64,000 nucleotides of DNA from Microbacterium maritypicum (GCF_041529975.1 NZ_CP168030.1:1-64000), one strand, 5' to 3'; positions 9,826 through 19,313 are shown, counted from the stretch's first letter. The notes: generated from the letters alone by a model not told the origin. A program made the numbers and translations.

Positions 9826-12381
9826 ATGACTGACGAAGAACGCACCGAGCCGGAACACGACCACGGCAAGATCGACCAGGTCGACCTCCAGTTCGAGATG
9901 CAGCGCAGCTACCTCGACTACGCCATGGCGGTCATCGTCGGGCGTGCCCTCCCCGACGTGCGCGACGGCCTCAAGCCGGTTCACCGCCGTGTGATCTACG
10001 GCATGTACGACGGCGGCTTCCGCCCCGACAAGTCGTTCTCGAAGTGCGCCCGTGTGGTGGGCGAGGTCATGGGCCAGTACCACCCGCACGGCGACTCGGC
10101 GATCTACGACGCCCTCGTGCGTCTGGTGCAGCCGTGGTCTCTGCGGTATCCGCTGGCTCTCGGCCAGGGCAACTTCGGCTCTCCCGGCAACATGGGCGCC
10201 GCGGCTCCTCGATACACCGAGACCAAGATGGCCCCGCTCGCGCTCGAGATGGTGCGCGACATCGAAGAGGACACGGTCGACTTCACCGACAACTACGACG
10301 GTCAGACTCAGGAGCCGACGGTTCTGCCGGCCCGCTTCCCGAACCTGCTCGTCAACGGCTCGGTCGGTATCGCGGTCGGCATGGCCACGAACATCCCGCC
10401 GCATAACCTGCGCGAGGTATCGGCCGCGGCGCTGTGGGCACTCGACAACCCCGGCATCTCCCGCGAGGAGCTGCTCGACGGCCTGATCCAGCGCATCCCC
10501 GGTCCGGACTTCCCGACCGGCGCGCAGATCCTCGGCACCAAGGGCGTCCACGAGGCGTACCGCACGGGCCGCGGCTCCATCACGATGCGCGCCGTCGTCA
10601 ACGTCGAAGAGATCCAGGGCCGCACCTGCCTCGTCATCACCGAGCTGCCCTACCAGGTCAACCCCGACAACGTCGCGGTGAAGATCGGCGACCTCGCCCG
10701 CGACGGCAAGATCACCGGCATCGCCGACATCCGCGACGAGTCTTCCGACCGTACGGGTCAGCGCCTGGTCGTCGTGCTCAAGCGCGACGCGGTCGCGAAG
10801 GTCGTGCTGAACAACCTGTACAAGCACACGCAGCTGCAGGAGAACTTCGGCGCGAACATGCTCGCGATCGTCGACGGCGTGCCGCGCACGCTCGCGATCG
10901 ACGGTTTCATCACGCACTGGATCACGCACCAGATCGAGGTGATCGTCCGGCGCACGGAGTTCCGTCTGCGCGAGGCCGAGAAGCGCATGCACATCCTGCG
11001 CGGATACCTGAAGGCGCTCGACGCGCTCGACGAGGTCATCGCGCTCATCCGTCGGTCGCAGACCACGGCCGATGCGAATGAGGGACTCCAGGAGCTCCTC
11101 GACATCGACGAGATCCAGGCCGACGCGATCCTGCAGATGCAGCTGCGCCGTCTGGCTGCACTCGAGCGTCAGAAGATCATCGACCAGGCGAACGAGCTCG
11201 AAGCACAGATCACCGACTACAAGTCGATCCTCGCCGACGAGGGCCGTCAGCGCACGATCATCCGTGAAGAGCTGACCGGCATCGTCGACCGCTTCGGTGA
11301 CGAGCGCCGCACGCACATCCTGCACGGCTTCGACGGCGATGTCTCGATGGAAGACCTCATCGCCGAGGAGGAGATGGTCGTCACCGTCACGCGCGAGGGC
11401 TACATCAAGCGCACGCGCAGCGACAACTACCGCTCCCAGCACCGTGGCGGCAAGGGGGTCAAGGGCGCGCAGCTTCGTGCGAACGACATCGTCGAGCACT
11501 TCTTCGTGACGACGACGCACCACTGGCTGCTCTTCTTCACCGACAAGGGTCGCGTCTACCGCGCGAAGACGTATGAGGTGCCGGAGGCCGGACGCGATGC
11601 CAAGGGCATGCACGTCGCGAACCTGCTGGCGCTGCAGCCCGACGAGAGCATCGCTCAGGTGCTCGACATCCGCGACTACGAGGTCGCCGACTACCTGGTG
11701 TTGGCCACGCGCGAGGGTCTGGTCAAGAAGACCCGCCTCGAGGCGTATGACACCAACCGCCAGGGCGGCGTCATCGCGATCCGTCTGAACGACGAGGACG
11801 AGCTCGTCAGCGCGCTCCTCGTGAACGCCGAGGACGACATCCTCCTCATCAGCCGTCGAGGCATGTCGGTGCGCTTCGAGGCGACCGATGAGGCGCTGCG
11901 TCCGATGGGTCGGGCGACGGCCGGTGTGAGGGGTATGAAGTTCAAGATCGACGAGGACTGCCTGCTGTCGGCGTCGGTCGCCGCCCCCGGGAAGTTCGTG
12001 TTCATCGTCACGGACGGCGGCTACGCGAAGCGCACCGCGGTCGAGGAATACCGGGTCCAGGGACGCGGTGGAACAGGCATCAAGGTCGCCAAGCTGAACG
12101 ACGATCGGGGCACTCTCGCGGGTGGTCTGATCGTCGCCGAGGACGACGAGGTCTTGGTGGTTCTCTCCAGCGGCAAGGTGGTACGCTCTGCCGTGGCCGA
12201 GGTCCCCGCCAAGGGTCGAGACACCATGGGAGTGGTGTTCGCCCGGACGACGGAGGCCGACCGCATCCTCGCCATCGCCCGTAATGGCGAGCGTGGCCTC
12301 GCCGAAGACGAGGCCGATGCGGAGGATGCCGAGACCCAGGCACCTGAGACGACAGAGACCCCCGAGGATACAGACGCATGA
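9826..12381 (+). CDS. gyrA: DNA gyrase subunit A
   Basis: DNA breakage/reunion subunit of gyrase. The 851-residue protein has the winged-helix domain with the catalytic tyrosine in AAPRYTET and six C-terminal blade repeats that wrap DNA (for example the GQ-box-like HRGGKGVKG). The quinolone-resistance region reads [10 protein letters not shown], with Ser and Asp at the two hot-spot positions, so no classical resistance change is present. The ATG at 9826 is preceded by GAGAGATTGA; a TTG one codon upstream is the only close alternative. The tail is acidic and Glu/Thr-rich. It overlaps the next gene by 4 bases. Confidence 0.98.
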   Translation: MTDEERTEPEHDHGKIDQVDLQFEMQRSYLDYAMAVIVGRALPDVRDGLKPVHRRVIYGMYDGGFRPDKSFSKCARVVGEVMGQYHPHGDSAIYDALVRLVQPWSLRYPLALGQGNFGSPGNMGAAAPRYTETKMAPLALEMVRDIEEDTVDFTDNYDGQTQEPTVLPARFPNLLVNGSVGIAVGMATNIPPHNLREVSAAALWALDNPGISREELLDGLIQRIPGPDFPTGAQILGTKGVHEAYRTGRGSITMRAVVNVEEIQGRTCLVITELPYQVNPDNVAVKIGDLARDGKITGIADIRDESSDRTGQRLVVVLKRDAVAKVVLNNLYKHTQLQENFGANMLAIVDGVPRTLAIDGFITHWITHQIEVIVRRTEFRLREAEKRMHILRGYLKALDALDEVIALIRRSQTTADANEGLQELLDIDEIQADAILQMQLRRLAALERQKIIDQANELEAQITDYKSILADEGRQRTIIREELTGIVDRFGDERRTHILHGFDGDVSMEDLIAEEEMVVTVTREGYIKRTRSDNYRSQHRGGKGVKGAQLRANDIVEHFFVTTTHHWLLFFTDKGRVYRAKTYEVPEAGRDAKGMHVANLLALQPDESIAQVLDIRDYEVADYLVLATREGLVKKTRLEAYDTNRQGGVIAIRLNDEDELVSALLVNAEDDILLISRRGMSVRFEATDEALRPMGRATAGVRGMKFKIDEDCLLSASVAAPGKFVFIVTDGGYAKRTAVEEYRVQGRGGTGIKVAKLNDDRGTLAGGLIVAEDDEVLVVLSSGKVVRSAVAEVPAKGRDTMGVVFARTTEADRILAIARNGERGLAEDEADAEDAETQAPETTETPEDTDA

Positions 12382-12782
12382 GTACAGTGGCCGACAAGCT
12401 GGCGAAGAAGTCGACACGCAAGACCAGTGGCAAGCAGGTCCGCCTGCGTCTGGTCTACGTCGACTTCTGGTCGGCCGTGAAGCTCTCGTTCCTCGGAGCG
12501 GTCGCTCTCGCCGTGGTCACGATGGTGGCGTTCTTCCTGATCTTCCTGGTGCTCCAGGCGACCGGGATCATGAAGACCGCTGAGGGATTCCTGCTCGGCA
12601 TCACCGGCAACGAGTTCGTGCTGTCGGAGGTCGTCGGTCTGCCGCAGGTCATGGCTTTCGCCGCGGTCGTGGCGATCCTGAACCTGATCGTCTTCACGGT
12701 GCTCGGCGCCGTCGTCGCCGGGATCTACAACCTCGCGGTGAAGGTGACGGGCGGACTGCTCGTCGGGTTCATGTCGAACTGA
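12378..12782 (+). CDS. DUF3566 membrane protein
   Basis: A 134-residue protein with a basic N-terminus (about 1-28) and two long hydrophobic segments (about 35-62 and 88-118), matching the DUF3566 family found directly after gyrA throughout Actinobacteria. The ATG overlaps the gyrA stop (ATGA), so translation is coupled. No biochemical function is established for the family. Confidence 0.9.
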   Translation: MSTVADKLAKKSTRKTSGKQVRLRLVYVDFWSAVKLSFLGAVALAVVTMVAFFLIFLVLQATGIMKTAEGFLLGITGNEFVLSEVVGLPQVMAFAAVVAILNLIVFTVLGAVVAGIYNLAVKVTGGLLVGFMSN

Positions 12783-12800
12783 TCCTCGAACCGGATTTCC

Positions 12801-12830
12801 GAAGGGCGGATGCTGCGGCATCCGCCCTTC
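12801..12830. terminator. Bidirectional terminator between convergent genes
   Basis: A perfect 12-bp stem, GAAGGGCGGATG (12801-12812) with CATCCGCCCTTC (12819-12830), lies between the convergent DUF3566 (+) and VIT1-type (-) genes. Confidence 0.75.
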
Positions 12831-12854
12831 GTCGTCCCCCGGTGTGCTCGGCGC

Positions 12855-13565
12855 TCAGACGACGCCGGTCGTGCCGAGGAGCGTGCCGATCAGCCAGGTC
12901 GCGGCGAGAGCGAGCGCTCCACCGATGACCAGTCGGATAGATGCCCTCAGGGGCGGGGACCCGCCGATCCGCGCCGATAGTGAACCGGTGATCGCGAGGG
13001 CGATCAGGACGGCGACGAAGGTGATCGGAACACGCCACTCGGGCGGCGGCAGCAGGATGGCGAGTAGCGGGAGCAGAGCTCCGAGCGTGAAGGCGACCGC
13101 CGAAGAGAGCGCCGCGTGCCACGGATTGACGAGATCGTCCTGGTCGATGCCGAGCTCGACCTCCAGGTGGGCGGAGAGCGCATCGTGTGCGGTGAGCTCC
13201 TCGGCGACCTGACGTGCGGTCTCCTCGGAGAGGCCCCGGTCGCGATAGAGCTCGGTGAGTTCGGCCAGCTCGGCGGCCGGCATGGTGCGCAGCTCCTCAC
13301 TCTCCTTCGCGATCAGCGCGCGTTCACTGTCGCGCTGGCTGCTCACCGAGACGTACTCTCCGAGCGCCATCGAGATCGCCCCGCCGACCAGTCCGGCGAT
13401 CCCCGCGGTGAGCAGGGCCGCGTTGTCGGTCGTCGCGCCCGCCACGCCCACGACCAGTGAGGCGACCGAGACGATGCCGTCGTTCGCGCCGAGCACTCCC
13501 GCGCGCAACCAGTTTAGTCGTTGGCCGAGACCTGCGCCGTGAGGTTCACCTTCGTGGGCTGCCAT
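12855..13565 (-). CDS. VIT1/CCC1-family iron or manganese transporter
   Basis: A 236-residue membrane protein of the VIT1/CCC1 family, which moves Fe2+ or Mn2+ across membranes. Visible hallmarks are the first helix LRAGVLGANDGIVSVASLVVG, the second-helix GAISMALGEYVSVSSQRDSE, a charged cytoplasmic helical domain (about 85-150) of the metal-binding type, and three further hydrophobic helices. The start at 13565 (MAAHEGEPHG) fits the family N-terminus better than the upstream in-frame ATG, whose extra 31 residues look unlike coding sequence. It shares its strand with the fic gene, but a hairpin separates them. Confidence 0.9.
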   Translation of the reverse strand: MAAHEGEPHGAGLGQRLNWLRAGVLGANDGIVSVASLVVGVAGATTDNAALLTAGIAGLVGGAISMALGEYVSVSSQRDSERALIAKESEELRTMPAAELAELTELYRDRGLSEETARQVAEELTAHDALSAHLEVELGIDQDDLVNPWHAALSSAVAFTLGALLPLLAILLPPPEWRVPITFVAVLIALAITGSLSARIGGSPPLRASIRLVIGGALALAATWLIGTLLGTTGVV

Positions 13566-13630
13566 GCAGCCAGTGAAGCAGATGGACATCGCGCTCGATA
13601 GGGGCGGCGATATGCAGTCCATTCTGAGAG

Positions 13631-13674
13631 AGCTAGGAAAGCCAAAGGCACTCAACAATTTGGTTTTTCTAGCT
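13631..13674 (-). terminator. AT-rich hairpin at the 3' end of the fic gene
   Basis: An imperfect 16-bp inverted repeat (about 13631-13646 with 13659-13674, around two mismatches) spans the end of the fic reading frame. Its base composition is far more AT-rich than the surrounding genome, matching the fic gene's own look. It probably ends fic transcription before the VIT1-type gene. Confidence 0.5.
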
Positions 13675-15018
13675 TTGTTGATCGCCTAACTGAGCCAGTC
13701 GAGACGACAGATCGCTCGCCGGGTGCCACACGATCGGGTGCTTGGTCACTCCGCGGGTAAGGAGCCCAAACGACTCGAGGTACGACAGATCGTTTCTCGC
13801 CGTCTGGCTGGAAACGCGATAGCGGTTCGCGATCTCGATCGCAGTGATGCCGAGAGGAGATTCTCTCGTCAGCCATTCCAGGATCTGAGTCTGGCGCATA
13901 TTGAAATCCCGGACAGCGCTGCGAAGCGCCGACTGCACCCGTTGTGACTCACGCTGGCGGCTCTGGATGTAGAGGTCGAGTTCATCGAGAGCCCGTGCGA
14001 TCACATGGAGTTGGTGGAGGATGAAATACGTCAGGTCGTTGCCATCATCCTCTGTGTACTGATAGCTGTCGCCATATTTTCCTGGGGCGGCACGAAGGAT
14101 CTTCGAGATCGCAAGGTACTCGGCGAGCCAGTAGCCGTTGTGAAGCATCGACCAGTAGAAGGCGGTTCGTGCGATTCTGCCGTTCCCGTCGGCGAAGTAA
14201 TGGTCGTAGCCGAACATGAAATGGGTGATGATCGCGCGGACGATGGGCGGAATGTAGGGCGAGTCGGACGAGGATCCGTTCGCGAAAGCACTGAGTTCTC
14301 TCAGACGATCGGGAAGGTCCTCTGCCGGGGGCGGCACGTGAACTTGAATGTCCCCCGCCCATACGCTCACTCGCTCGTGTTCCGGTGTCTCGATTCGTCC
14401 GGCATCCGCTGGGTCGTCGAGGGTGTCTTCAGTCAGCACTCGATGCAGCTCCAGAATCCACCCCGGCGAGAGCGGGTCACTTGAGAGCTCGGTGACCTGG
14501 CGCATGGCGCGGTAGTTGTTGAGGATCATACGTTCTGACTTTGTCCGCGGATCTCGTCCGGTACTCAGCAGTTCCACGGCGACCCGCCGGGTGGTGGAAG
14601 CGCCTTCGAGTTGACTCGACGTGATCGCTTCTTCCACGAGAGATCGAACAATGAACTGGTCGCGGCCTCCTGGGGTCATGGCCGTTCCTCCTCCCGCAAC
14701 ACTGCCCCCAGCGCGCCGTCCGATTTCCTCGGTCAGTTGCAGAACCTCGTCGGTCATTGCAAAGGTGAAGGACGATCCATCCTTCGCCCGCAACGGCACC
14801 GTACGCATCTGGGCACTGCGCTGGAGCTTGAGGCGAAACCACCACTCATCGTGCGTGAGACCGTCCGGCGGAGTCCGACGAATGAGCTGCTCCCAGTGCA
14901 AGTACCGTGAGTCGTCGAGTGGGCGGCCGAACAGAAGACCGCTCACGTCGTCCGAGTCCTTGCTGAGTACGCGCGATTGAAGGTCAGCAAGGTTCGGAGA
15001 CGGATGACGTAGCGGCAT
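13669..15018 (-). CDS. Fic-domain protein with N-terminal inhibitory motif and winged helix
   Basis: Fic enzymes transfer AMP or related groups to target proteins. Here the Fic motif reads HYFADGNGR at residues 273-281, with Arg284 three positions on; His, Asp, Gly-Asn-Gly and Arg are intact, and Tyr replaces the usual Pro. An inhibitory (S/T)xxxE(G/N) motif, SSQLEG at 134-139, lies ahead of the Fic core, so this is an autoinhibited (class II) Fic protein. The C-terminus (about 375-449) looks like a winged helix (ITAIEIANRYRVSSQTARNDLSYLE), suggesting DNA binding or self-regulation. ATG 15018 has a GGAGGA ribosome-binding site at 8-base spacing. The gene is visibly less GC-rich than its neighbours, suggesting acquisition. 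Confidence 0.9.
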   Translation of the reverse strand: MPLRHPSPNLADLQSRVLSKDSDDVSGLLFGRPLDDSRYLHWEQLIRRTPPDGLTHDEWWFRLKLQRSAQMRTVPLRAKDGSSFTFAMTDEVLQLTEEIGRRAGGSVAGGGTAMTPGGRDQFIVRSLVEEAITSSQLEGASTTRRVAVELLSTGRDPRTKSERMILNNYRAMRQVTELSSDPLSPGWILELHRVLTEDTLDDPADAGRIETPEHERVSVWAGDIQVHVPPPAEDLPDRLRELSAFANGSSSDSPYIPPIVRAIITHFMFGYDHYFADGNGRIARTAFYWSMLHNGYWLAEYLAISKILRAAPGKYGDSYQYTEDDGNDLTYFILHQLHVIARALDELDLYIQSRQRESQRVQSALRSAVRDFNMRQTQILEWLTRESPLGITAIEIANRYRVSSQTARNDLSYLESFGLLTRGVTKHPIVWHPASDLSSRLAQLGDQQS

Positions 15019-15038
15019 GAGTGGATGTCCTCCAGTTC

Positions 15039-15060
15039 AACAAAACAAGACAAAACAAAA
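15039..15060 (-). promoter_or_regulatory. T-rich direct repeat upstream of the fic gene
   Basis: On the minus strand the fic leader carries TTTTGTTTTGTCTTGTTTTG, a repeated TTTTGT/CTTGTTTTG pattern, directly before the ribosome-binding region. It is unlike anything else in this GC-rich window. Whether it is a promoter part or a binding site (for example for the Fic protein's own winged helix) is unknown. Confidence 0.35.
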
Positions 15061-15204
15061 TGCAGAGCTAGATTTTGCTATCTCACTGTACCGCCGTGGG
15101 GTGTTCAACGGCGGAAAGCACCCGTCATCCGTTATGGAAAACCCGAAGTGGAGTGTCCGGCTGACTCGGTGTCATGCGTGTCTGCCCCGCCGTACCTTGG
15201 AACC

Positions 15205-16473
15205 ATGACCACTCAGACTGCGACCCCGGCTCCCGCCACGGCGGTGAAGCCGCCGTTGCGCATCTTCCTCACGATCCTGCACCTCGCAGGCGTCGGCGCG
15301 CTCGGCGGCGCCATCTTCGGCATGCTCGGCGGACTCCTCGGCACCGGCCTCGGTCTGCTCTTCGCCGCCGGCATCGGCCTCGTGCTCCTCGTCGGGCTCG
15401 TGTACGCCCTGTACGGACTCGGGTGGTTCGAGGTCGCCCGTGTCGGTGCCCTCTACCGCACCCCGATCACCCCGTTGAGACTGCAGCAGCGCGACCGCCC
15501 CGGGTTCGTCGGCTGGCTGCGCTCCCTCGGACGACAGGCGATCGACCCCCGCATGTGGCGAGCGGTCGCGAACTTCGCCATCTCGGCCGTGCTCGGTTTC
15601 ATCGTGCTGCGGCTCGCCTGGAGCCTGGTGTGGTCGATCATCATCTCCTTCGCCCCGCTCACCGCGGCGGACGCGGTCATGGGACCGTTCGGCGGCGGAG
15701 GCATCCCCGTCGCCTGGGCACCGCTGGTCGGTATCCTCGGCATCGCGGCCTCCGTGGTCGGGATGATCGGCCTGGCGCTGCTGCACCGCACGCTGTCACT
15801 GGCGATCGTCGTCCGCAGCAAGGAGACCGAGCTCACCGAACGCGTCCGCACCTCGACCGCCCAGCGGGAAGGAGCGGTCCGCGCCGCCGATCTGGAGCGC
15901 ACGCGCATCGAGCGCGACCTGCACGACGGCGTCCAGCCGCGGCTCGTCTCCGTCGGCATGACGCTCGGCCTCGCTCAGCAGAAGATCGACAGCGATCCGG
16001 ACACTGCCAAGGAACTCATCAACGAAGCACACACATCGACCAAGGCAGCCATCACGGAGCTGCGGCAGCTCGCCCGCGGCATCCACGCGTCCGTGCTCGA
16101 CGACCGCGGCCTCGACGCCGCGCTGTCGGCCCTCGCCAGCCGATCGCACATCCCCGTGCACCTCGATGTGCGCATGGACGGACGATGCAGTCGCGAGGCC
16201 GAGGCCGCCGTGTACTTCTCGATCGCGGAATCACTGACCAACGCCGCGAAGCACTCGCGGGCCAGTGAAGCCCGAGTCATCGTGCGGCTCCGCGAGGGGA
16301 ACACGCTCTGGGCGCGGGTCGAGGACAACGGCATCGGCGGCGCGCAGGTGCAGCCGGGTGGCGGCCTCGACGGCATCGCGAACCGTATCCTCGCCGCCGG
16401 CGGGACGTTCCGCCTCGACAGTCCGCAGGGCGGACCGACCAGCCTGGAGGTGAACGTACCGTGCGCATCCTGA
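15205..16473 (+). CDS. NarL-type sensor histidine kinase with membrane sensor domain
   Basis: A 422-residue kinase. Residues about 20-205 contain four or five hydrophobic segments resembling the membrane 'Sensor' domain of actinobacterial kinases. The HisKA_3 dimerisation helix carries the phospho-accepting His in ERTRIERDLHDGVQPRL, and the ATP-binding domain shows ESLTNAAKHS and VEDNGIGG. The ATG at 15205 has no strong ribosome-binding site, but upstream in-frame sequence is not protein-like. The response regulator starts inside its last 13 bases, so the pair is co-translated. The signal is unknown; the DUF4097 partner suggests envelope sensing. Confidence 0.92.
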   Translation: MTTQTATPAPATAVKPPLRIFLTILHLAGVGALGGAIFGMLGGLLGTGLGLLFAAGIGLVLLVGLVYALYGLGWFEVARVGALYRTPITPLRLQQRDRPGFVGWLRSLGRQAIDPRMWRAVANFAISAVLGFIVLRLAWSLVWSIIISFAPLTAADAVMGPFGGGGIPVAWAPLVGILGIAASVVGMIGLALLHRTLSLAIVVRSKETELTERVRTSTAQREGAVRAADLERTRIERDLHDGVQPRLVSVGMTLGLAQQKIDSDPDTAKELINEAHTSTKAAITELRQLARGIHASVLDDRGLDAALSALASRSHIPVHLDVRMDGRCSREAEAAVYFSIAESLTNAAKHSRASEARVIVRLREGNTLWARVEDNGIGGAQVQPGGGLDGIANRILAAGGTFRLDSPQGGPTSLEVNVPCAS

Positions 16474-17150
16474 TCTGCGAGGACTCCGTCCTCCTCCGCG
16501 AAGGACTGGTCCGTCTGCTCGAGGACGCCGGCCACGAGGTTGTCGCCGCTCTCCCCGACATCGAGGGCCTCGACGAGGCCGTCGCCACCACGGCACCCGA
16601 CCTGTGCATCCTGGACGTCCGGCTTCCCCCGACGTTCACCGACGAGGGGATCCGTGCGGCGCTCGGACTCCGGTCGACGCACTCGTCGCTCGCCATCCTC
16701 GTGCTCTCGCAGTACGTGGAGGAGCGCTACGCGTCCGACCTGATCGCGGCGCAGGGTGGTCCGCTCGGATACCTGCTCAAGGATCGCGTCGCCGACGTCT
16801 CGGAGTTCCTCGCCTCGGTGCAGCGCATCTCCGAGGGTGCCACGGTGCTCGACCCCGAAGTGGTGGCGCAGCTGCTCACGCGGCGCAACCGTGACGACAG
16901 GATGATGCGTCTCACGGAACGGGAGCGCACCGTGCTCGCGCTGATCGCGGAGGGGAAGTCGAACCAGGCGATCGCCGGTCTCCTCTTCCTCTCCGAGGCG
17001 AGTGTCGAGAAGCACATCACCGCCATCTTCCAGAAGCTGGGCTTCGAGCAGGACGAGTCGGGCAACCGCCGCGTGCTCGCCGCCCTCGCCCACATCGAGA
17101 ACACCGGTGGCCCGACGCCGCCGACCGGCCAGACAGGAGTGGCACGATGA
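16461..17150 (+). CDS. LuxR/NarL-family response regulator
   Basis: A 229-residue DNA-binding response regulator, starting with GTG at 16461 within the kinase gene. The receiver domain (1-120) has the acidic pocket ICED and the phospho-acceptor Asp in CILDVRLPP. The output domain (about 150-215) is a LuxR helix-turn-helix: LTERERTVLALIAEGKSNQA then EASVEKHITAIFQKLG. It overlaps the next gene by 4 bases (ATGA). It should be phosphorylated by the kinase just upstream. Confidence 0.95.
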   Translation: MRILICEDSVLLREGLVRLLEDAGHEVVAALPDIEGLDEAVATTAPDLCILDVRLPPTFTDEGIRAALGLRSTHSSLAILVLSQYVEERYASDLIAAQGGPLGYLLKDRVADVSEFLASVQRISEGATVLDPEVVAQLLTRRNRDDRMMRLTERERTVLALIAEGKSNQAIAGLLFLSEASVEKHITAIFQKLGFEQDESGNRRVLAALAHIENTGGPTPPTGQTGVAR

Positions 17151-18106
17151 CCACCGACAACAACGGCGCCCCGGGCGAGCACACCCCGCTCACCCCGCCG
17201 CCCGCTTCTCCCCCGCCCGCCTCCGCACCGCAGACGCAGGCACCCTCGACGCCCGCCCCGCAGGCGGCTCCGACGCCTCCCCCGCCCGGTGCTCCGGGCG
17301 GTCGCTCCTCGGGAACGACGGCGGTCATGGTCATCACGGCCGTGGTCGGCGGCATCGCCCTGCTCGGTGCCGGAGGAACGGCCGCTGCGGCTGCGGCCGG
17401 GAACATCGTGTCCTCGAGCCGTCCGGACTCGGTGCAGACCGTGGGCGTGGACGGCATCGAGGGGATCGACGTCGATGCGGATGCGAGCACCATGCGAGTC
17501 GAGTTCGGCGATGTCGATGAGGCACAGCTCTCCATCACCAACGGCCGCGGCACCGCGTGGACATTCGACCGCGACGGTGACGAACTGATCGTCCGGAGCC
17601 CCGACGGGGTGTTCGGCTGGTGGTTCGGCAACTGGTTCGGTGATGAGGAGATCGCCGTCCTCACGCTGCCGGAGAGCCTGCGCGGCGATGCGCTGGATGC
17701 CGATCTCAATCTGGACGCGGGCAGCCTGGACGTCGTGGGTGACTTCGGAGTGCTCGACGTGCGCGTCAACGCCGGTGCCCTCGACGTGGAAGGGTCGGCC
17801 AGAGAGCTCGACGCGGAGATGAACGCCGGTCGCGCCGACATCCTCCTCGACGGCGTCATCCGCGCCGACCTCGGCGTCTCTGCGGGCGATCTCACGGTCG
17901 AGCTGACCGGCACGGCACCCTCGGAGACGACGATCGAGGTCAATGCCGGAACGCTCGATCTGACCGTGCCGGACGTCGAGTACGCGATCACCCAGGACGT
18001 CAGTGCCGGCACATTGAACGCCAAGGTCGACGAGGGCTCCAGCGCGCGAAGGACCATCGACGTATCGCTCTCCGCGGGCACCGCGACCATCCGTCCCGGC
18101 CGCTGA
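17147..18106 (+). CDS. Membrane-anchored DUF4097 beta-helix protein
   Basis: A 319-residue protein with a Pro/Ala-rich cytoplasmic N-terminus (1-52), one transmembrane segment (about 58-85) and an extracellular part of short repeated strands. Motifs such as NAGALDVEGSAREL and SAGDLTVELTGT recur every 18-25 residues, the parallel beta-helix pattern of DUF4097 (putative adhesin, LiaG-like). Family members are often coupled to envelope-stress two-component systems, and this gene is translationally coupled to one. It may be a target or an accessory sensor of that system; the sequence does not decide. Confidence 0.85.
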   Translation: MTTDNNGAPGEHTPLTPPPASPPPASAPQTQAPSTPAPQAAPTPPPPGAPGGRSSGTTAVMVITAVVGGIALLGAGGTAAAAAAGNIVSSSRPDSVQTVGVDGIEGIDVDADASTMRVEFGDVDEAQLSITNGRGTAWTFDRDGDELIVRSPDGVFGWWFGNWFGDEEIAVLTLPESLRGDALDADLNLDAGSLDVVGDFGVLDVRVNAGALDVEGSARELDAEMNAGRADILLDGVIRADLGVSAGDLTVELTGTAPSETTIEVNAGTLDLTVPDVEYAITQDVSAGTLNAKVDEGSSARRTIDVSLSAGTATIRPGR

Positions 18107-18191
18107 ACACCGTCGAGGGTGGGGACTCTCCGGGGTCCTCCCCCTCGATTCGGATTTTCCGTGTTTCTCCGGTAAAGTCTTGGAGGTTGAC

Positions 18192-18265
18192 GGGGCTATA
18201 GCTCAGGCGGTTAGAGCGCTTCACTGATAATGAAGAGGTCCCAGGTTCAAGTCCTGGTAGCCCCA
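18192..18265 (+). tRNA. tRNA-Ile (GAT)
   Basis: A 74-nt cloverleaf with acceptor GGGGCTA/TAGCCCC, D arm AGCTCAGGCGGTTAGAGC, anticodon loop CTGATAA (anticodon GAT) and T arm GGTTCAAGTCC. CCA is not encoded. A possible -10 (TAAAGT) lies about 14 bases upstream. It forms the conserved gyrA-downstream pair with tRNA-Ala. Confidence 0.97.
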
Positions 18266-18291
18266 CCCTTTAACTCAAGAAATTCCCTCAC

Positions 18292-18364
18292 GGGGCCTTA
18301 GCTCAGTTGGTAGAGCGCCTGCTTTGCAAGCAGGATGTCAGGAGTTCGAATCTCCTAGGCTCCA
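18292..18364 (+). tRNA. tRNA-Ala (TGC)
   Basis: A 73-nt cloverleaf with acceptor GGGGCCT/AGGCTCC (one G-T pair), D arm AGCTCAGTTGGTAGAGC, anticodon loop TTTGCAA (anticodon TGC) and T arm GGAGTTCGAATCTCC. It lies 26 bases after tRNA-Ile and CCA is not encoded. Confidence 0.97.
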
Positions 18365-18371
18365 CAGGATC

Positions 18372-18403
18372 GAGAAGCCCCCGGCAGTTGCCGGGGGCTT
18401 CTC
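18372..18403 (+). terminator. Strong hairpin terminator after the tRNA pair
   Basis: A perfect 14-bp stem (18372-18385 with 18390-18403) around an AGTT loop lies 7 bases after tRNA-Ala. There is no long T tract, as is common in high-GC genomes. Confidence 0.8.
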
Positions 18404-18497
18404 CGGTTTCCGGGTCGGAAAGGGAAGGCCACCGCAGCAGATCTCCGATGGTTATCGAGGCTAGTAGCGTCGAGACTGACGACATGAGAGGTGCCGG

Positions 18498-19313
18498 ATG
18501 CCCGACACGCACAGAACCCTGCCAGGGCTCAGCTATGACGCATACGTTGAACTGCGCGAGCACGACATAACCAATGACAAGCTCGATCCGAATGAATGGC
18601 GTCTGGGGCAAGCTTCATCGTGGGCACACTGGGGACCCTGCGGTGCTGCCCCACGCATCACCGCAGAGAACCGGCATCTCTCCTCAGCAACGAGTGCCGC
18701 GGGGTTGAAAGCCACTATCGCCGACCTCACGCGAATCGCTCACACGGACCGGGCCGGTTTCGAGGCCTCACCTTATCCGCTCACTCCGAGCGTGGCGCTT
18801 CTGGGTCTCAACTTCGCCGGTAGCAGTCTGGATCCCACGTCCGCTGACTTCGCCCCTTTCCATCATCCAGGGCCGACGTCTACCGACCATTTCCTCCGAG
18901 CGAGCGTCGAGCTCGCGGCCTTCGACGCAGGGCTTCCAGCGGAGTACCCCGCGCCGTACATCACGGACGTGTTCAAGCTGGCGCCCACGCCCTATGGACC
19001 GGACCTCGCAAGAGCGTTCGACGGACGATCCCACCCTGCGATCGAAAACGGTCTGGCGGTGCTCAGCTTCGAGCTCGAAGTCCTGACGCGTGCGAACCAT
19101 GGCCGTCCGCCATTGCTCATCGCTCTGGGGGATCATGCCCACAATTGGCTTTCCGGTACGGCCAAGCATCCAGATGCCGTCCGGTTTCGGGATCTGGTGG
19201 AGCAGACGGGGTCCCCTCTGCATAAGGCCGTTCACTATGCGAACGTCGGGCGCGTTTCCTTACGGGCATCACAGATCGAAGCTGTGCTTCGCAAAGCGAT
19301 CCTCACGGGCTGA
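18498..19313 (+). CDS. Orphan protein, possible uracil-DNA-glycosylase fold
   Basis: A 271-residue protein with no signal peptide or membrane segment and no firm family assignment. Several segments resemble, in order, the uracil-DNA-glycosylase superfamily: VALLGLNFAGSS (residues about 95-106, like the first active-site loop), YITDVFKLAPTP (about 154-165), LLIALGDHAHNWLSG (about 210-224, like the core strand before an Ala-rich helix) and VHYANVG (about 247-253, like the late His-containing loop). This is pattern recognition only. The ATG at 18498 is preceded by GAGAGGTG. Codon use looks less GC-biased than in neighbouring housekeeping genes, and it sits just beyond two tRNAs and beside an HNH gene, a common place for acquired genes. 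Confidence 0.7.
   Translation: MPDTHRTLPGLSYDAYVELREHDITNDKLDPNEWRLGQASSWAHWGPCGAAPRITAENRHLSSATSAAGLKATIADLTRIAHTDRAGFEASPYPLTPSVALLGLNFAGSSLDPTSADFAPFHHPGPTSTDHFLRASVELAAFDAGLPAEYPAPYITDVFKLAPTPYGPDLARAFDGRSHPAIENGLAVLSFELEVLTRANHGRPPLLIALGDHAHNWLSGTAKHPDAVRFRDLVEQTGSPLHKAVHYANVGRVSLRASQIEAVLRKAILTG

Noticed and set aside
10070..10110. Quinolone-resistance change in gyrA
   Set aside because: The region reads [10 protein letters not shown], with the susceptible-type Ser and Asp at the two hot-spot positions.
9634..12417. A 927-codon frame opposite gyrA and a 714-codon one opposite gyrB (7493-9637)
   Set aside because: Same shadow effect; the plus-strand genes are certain and the antisense translations match no known protein pattern.
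15017..15208. A 63-codon plus-strand frame as an antitoxin partner for the fic gene
   Set aside because: It has no ribosome-binding site, runs antisense over the fic leader, and the Fic protein already carries its own inhibitory motif.
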